Source: Desulfacinum sp. (GTDB taxonomy: Bacteria > Desulfobacterota > Syntrophobacteria > Syntrophobacterales > DSM-9756). From it: a DNA stretch of 64,000 bases. Made by a program: the position numbers and the translations under genes. Positions 61,989 through 64,000 of this stretch are shown here, one piece after another (position 1 is the first letter of the stretch; every line of letters begins with the position of its first letter). The stretch lies in contig JACIYN010000061.1 in assembly GCA_014359885.1 (NCBI GenBank), forward strand, positions 24,319 through 88,318, written 5' to 3'. The notes beneath the pieces were generated by a model. It ran no database searches. It saw nothing but the letters and a program-made list of their open reading frames with translations, and was not told where the DNA came from.

Positions 61989-62471
61989 ATGGAGCTTGAA
62001 AAAGAGTCCAGCGAAATGCCGTTCCTCGTAGCTGACAACTCCCGGGTGACTTCCCTGGCGGTGAGCCGAAAGAAGGGCACCCGCAAGCAGTGCGTGGATC
62101 ACGTGCGGTTGATCGCCGATTACGGTGTGGAAGGAGACGCCCATGCCGGTCCCGGGGACCGGCAGGTGAGTCTCCTGGCTTCGGAAAGCATCCGCCGGGT
62201 CCGGGAGCAGGGCCTGCAGGTGGACTTCGGCGATTTTGCCGAAAATATCGCCACGGAAGGGATTATATGGCTGTCCGTTCCCGTGGGAACGCGCTTTGCC
62301 ATCGGGGATGAGGCCGTGGTGGAGATCACCCGCATCGGCAAGGAATGTCACAAGAAGTGCGCCATCTTCTATCAGGCCGGCGACTGCATCATGCCCCGGG
62401 AAGGGGTCTTTGCCCGGGTTCTCCAGGGCGGGATCGTTCGGGTGGGCGATCCCATCCGCAAGTTGGATTAA
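61989..62471 (+). CDS. MOSC domain protein
   Basis: A protein of about 160 residues with a MOSC (MoCo sulfurase C-terminal) domain: VTSLAVSRKKGTRK, YGVEGDAHAGPGDRQVSLLASESI, GDFAENIATEGI, and the Cys-containing end RIGKECHKKCAIFYQAGDCIMPREGVFARVLQGG. Such stand-alone MOSC proteins are linked to sulfur or molybdenum-cofactor handling. The start is uncertain: the ATG at 61989 is used; 62016 and 61929 are possible, and the frame is open to 61899, inside the Rrf2 gene. It lies next to a Fe-S-type regulator, and a Mo enzyme is encoded at 8729. Confidence 0.82.
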   Translation: MELEKESSEMPFLVADNSRVTSLAVSRKKGTRKQCVDHVRLIADYGVEGDAHAGPGDRQVSLLASESIRRVREQGLQVDFGDFAENIATEGIIWLSVPVGTRFAIGDEAVVEITRIGKECHKKCAIFYQAGDCIMPREGVFARVLQGGIVRVGDPIRKLD

Positions 62472-62495
62472 ACAGAGAATCCGGGGGTTGCGAGC

Positions 62496-62535
62496 GCCCT
62501 TTCCCGCGGGGCGAAAGCCCCGCGGCTACGAAAGG
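62496..62535. repeat. Half copy of family A palindrome
   Basis: CCGCGGGGC/GCCCCGCGG with a GAAA loop (62504-62525) followed by CTACGAAAGGA. Only one of the two palindromes of the family is present. It may act as a terminator after the MOSC gene. Confidence 0.6.
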
Positions 62536-62629
62536 AACGAAACTTCCCCGGCATCTTGGGCTGGGAGAGCCTTTCCCCAATCCGTACCCGGGCGACCGGC
62601 ATACCGGCCCGCGGTGCCGATCCGGCCCC

Positions 62630-62935
62630 CTATCCCGATGCCTCCTGAAGGAATTCCCCCAGGATCTCCACGCTCTTCCTTTCCACCACCTTGTCGAAGA
62701 TCTTATCCTTCACCTCCCGGGGAAGCAGCTCGATGCTCCTGGTGGTGGCGGAATCAAACTTGGCCGTGGGAAACAGCCGAAGGATCGCGTCCTTTTGCGC
62801 CTCGTCGGCATAGACGCGGATCACCTTCATGCCGGCCAGCATCTCTTCGCACAAATCCGCCAGTCCCGCCGCTTTCAGCTTTTCGAAGCGCTCTTCATTG
62901 ACCCAGATATTGATGGGATATCTTTCCTCGGCCAT
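62630..62935 (-). CDS. Small hypothetical protein upstream-coupled to sat
   Basis: A 101-residue protein starting at the ATG at 62935 behind AAAGGAGG. It is mostly helical (NEERFEKLKAAGLADLCEEMLAG, EVKDKIFDKVVERKSVEILGEFL) with no motif that I can assign. It follows sat by 13 bp on the same strand, so is very probably co-transcribed with it and may be linked to sulfate activation. Confidence 0.7.
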   Translation of the reverse strand: MAEERYPINIWVNEERFEKLKAAGLADLCEEMLAGMKVIRVYADEAQKDAILRLFPTAKFDSATTRSIELLPREVKDKIFDKVVERKSVEILGEFLQEASG

Positions 62936-62948
62936 AGGGCACCTCCTT

Positions 62949-64000
62949 TCACGCCGCCAGCGGCGGGATGGTAAACACCGGGGTTCTCTTGGCGAGATAT
63001 TCGTCGGTGACGAAGGGGGAACCGAAACCGTACTTTTCCGCGCACTCCATGACGAGATCGAAGACTTCCGGTCGGAAGATGAGTCGGGGCGGCTTGACGC
63101 CGTCCTGAACGATGCTCCGGATGACCGTCCCGCTGAACTTTTGCCATTCATCCCGGTGGTTGCACAGGCCTTCGCTGGTGATCTCGCCGCAGTGGGGGCA
63201 GTAGAGCCAGTTCATGGAATAGACGGGCGTGATGGCCAGCTCCTCCTGGACCGTGGCCAACAGCCGATGGGCGTCGTAGGGGCCGTAGTAGGTGCCCACC
63301 CCGGCGTGGTCCCGTCCGAACATGTGGTGGGTGAGGCCCAGGTTCGTCCGCAGGATGGCGTGGAAGACCGCTTCCCGGGGCCCGGCATAGCGCATGTCCC
63401 AGAACGTGAGGGAGGTCATGTGGTTGTGGTCCCCGAAGTAGCCCGCCTTTCTCAGTTCGTCCTGGGTGAGGATGATGGCCTCGTCGATGTAATCCCCCTT
63501 TCGCTTCTCCCCGATGATGGCGTTCACCAGGACCCCCACCAGAGGCTTTTCGATGGGAAGCTCCGCATAGGTCTGGAACCAGGCCCCTTTCATGAGCCAC
63601 TCATGGCCCGTGTGGGGGACGTTGCGGGTCTGGTGCGCCACGATCCGCTGCCAGCCCTTTTCCCGGAACCGTTGTCGCATCTCCAGGGGCGGAATGAAAT
63701 AGGGATCGAAGGGAGGGTTGATCACCGGGCGGCTCACCAAGGTCACCGGCCCGGCCAGGAAGACGTCCTTGTAAGAATAGGTGCGTGCGCAGCCGGGATG
63801 TTTTTCTTCCGTGGTGCCGTATACCGCCTGGCAAATGGCCGCCTTGTCGTAGGAGAAGATCTCCTGAACCTCCAGGACGGCCATGGGCCGGTCGTGGTAG
63901 GTCAGACACAAGGTATCTCCCTCCTTGATCCCGTAGTCGGCCACCTCCTCCTTCGAAAGGTCGAAGAGGATGGGGATGCTCCAGACCGTCCCGTCTTTAA
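62949..64000 (-). CDS. sat: Sulfate adenylyltransferase (ATP sulfurylase), 5' end outside the window
   Basis: The frame is open to the right edge (the last visible residues are LKDGTVWSIPILFDLSKEEV), so only the C-terminal 350 residues are seen. ATP sulfurylase activates sulfate to APS, the first step of sulfate reduction. The active-site segments are AHQTRNVPHTGHEWLMKGA (QTRN and HxxGH) and NLGLTHHMFGRDHAGVG, and the C-terminal zinc-type motif CPHCGEITSEGLCNH is present, as in the homo-oligomeric dissimilatory enzymes. Confidence 0.96.
   Translation of the reverse strand, partial: KDGTVWSIPILFDLSKEEVADYGIKEGDTLCLTYHDRPMAVLEVQEIFSYDKAAICQAVYGTTEEKHPGCARTYSYKDVFLAGPVTLVSRPVINPPFDPYFIPPLEMRQRFREKGWQRIVAHQTRNVPHTGHEWLMKGAWFQTYAELPIEKPLVGVLVNAIIGEKRKGDYIDEAIILTQDELRKAGYFGDHNHMTSLTFWDMRYAGPREAVFHAILRTNLGLTHHMFGRDHAGVGTYYGPYDAHRLLATVQEELAITPVYSMNWLYCPHCGEITSEGLCNHRDEWQKFSGTVIRSIVQDGVKPPRLIFRPEVFDLVMECAEKYGFGSPFVTDEYLAKRTPVFTIPPLAA

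Noticed and set aside
1..64000. CRISPR arrays, rRNA, tRNA and prophage genes
   Set aside because: No regularly spaced repeats with unique spacers, no tRNA-like cloverleaf and no phage structural or integrase genes were noticed by reading; a dedicated tRNA scan was not possible.

Overview
The window is 64 kb of GC-rich, gene-dense chromosome from an anaerobic, sulfate-reducing member of the Desulfobacterota (old Deltaproteobacteria), plausibly a Syntrophobacteraceae-like lineage. Evidence: a dissimilatory-type ATP sulfurylase gene runs off the right edge; there is a heterodisulfide-reductase-like HdrA/MvhD electron-transfer operon, a NuoE/NuoF/NuoG-like NAD diaphorase, a thiol/Fe-S Rrf2 regulator, many chemoreceptors and two-component proteins, and at least three genes whose reading frame crosses an in-frame UGA at a conserved Cys position with a bacterial SECIS-like hairpin just downstream. 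The cell therefore very probably makes selenocysteine. No rRNA, tRNA, CRISPR array or prophage was recognised.

Layout. 0-2.2 kb: end of an unknown gene, GNAT acetyltransferase, LysM amidase lipoprotein, methyltransferase. 2.3-7.2 kb: secreted protein, PEP-synthase-like ATP-grasp protein, glutamate dehydrogenase, with interspersed repeat elements. 7.7-11.3 kb: membrane protein, hypothetical, molybdopterin oxidoreductase, orphan GspG pseudopilin. 11.3-13.1 kb: a cobalamin riboswitch with its own terminator hairpin in front of a 35-residue peptide gene and a radical SAM/SPASM enzyme. 13.2-16.7 kb: chemoreceptor and two paralogous secreted Cache-domain proteins. 17-23 kb: Hsp20, then an operon of a small protein, MvhD, selenocysteine HdrA and a selenocysteine HdrC/HdrD-like protein that carries an N-terminal helix-turn-helix. 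23.3-28.6 kb: AsmA protein, repeat elements, chemoreceptor, and a cheW gene broken by an ochre codon. 28.8-33.3 kb: cNMP-binding protein and a nickel ECF transporter operon nikKLMQO behind a terminator-containing leader. 33.6-43.3 kb: degenerate kinase/receiver, SEC-C/HEAT protein, aroK, aroQ, acyltransferase, fabH, second PEP-synthase-like protein. 43.5-47.9 kb: NAD diaphorase and glpX. 48-60.1 kb: chemoreceptor with three CZB zinc domains, two large hybrid kinases, DMT exporter and a ZraSR-like two-component pair. 60.2-64 kb: repeats, selenocysteine OsmC, Rrf2, MOSC protein, small protein, sat.

How it fits together: energy metabolism (sat, Hdr/Mvh, diaphorase, Mo-enzyme) is interleaved with metal and cofactor functions (nickel uptake, selenium, cobalamin-responsive peptide, MOSC) and a heavy sensory load. 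The two most unusual systems are the B12-riboswitch-controlled peptide/radical SAM pair and the HTH-fused selenocysteine Hdr operon, which has a tandem 9-bp repeat at its predicted start site. A family of short elements bounded by CTAG/CTAA sits exactly at the TAG stop codons of four genes.
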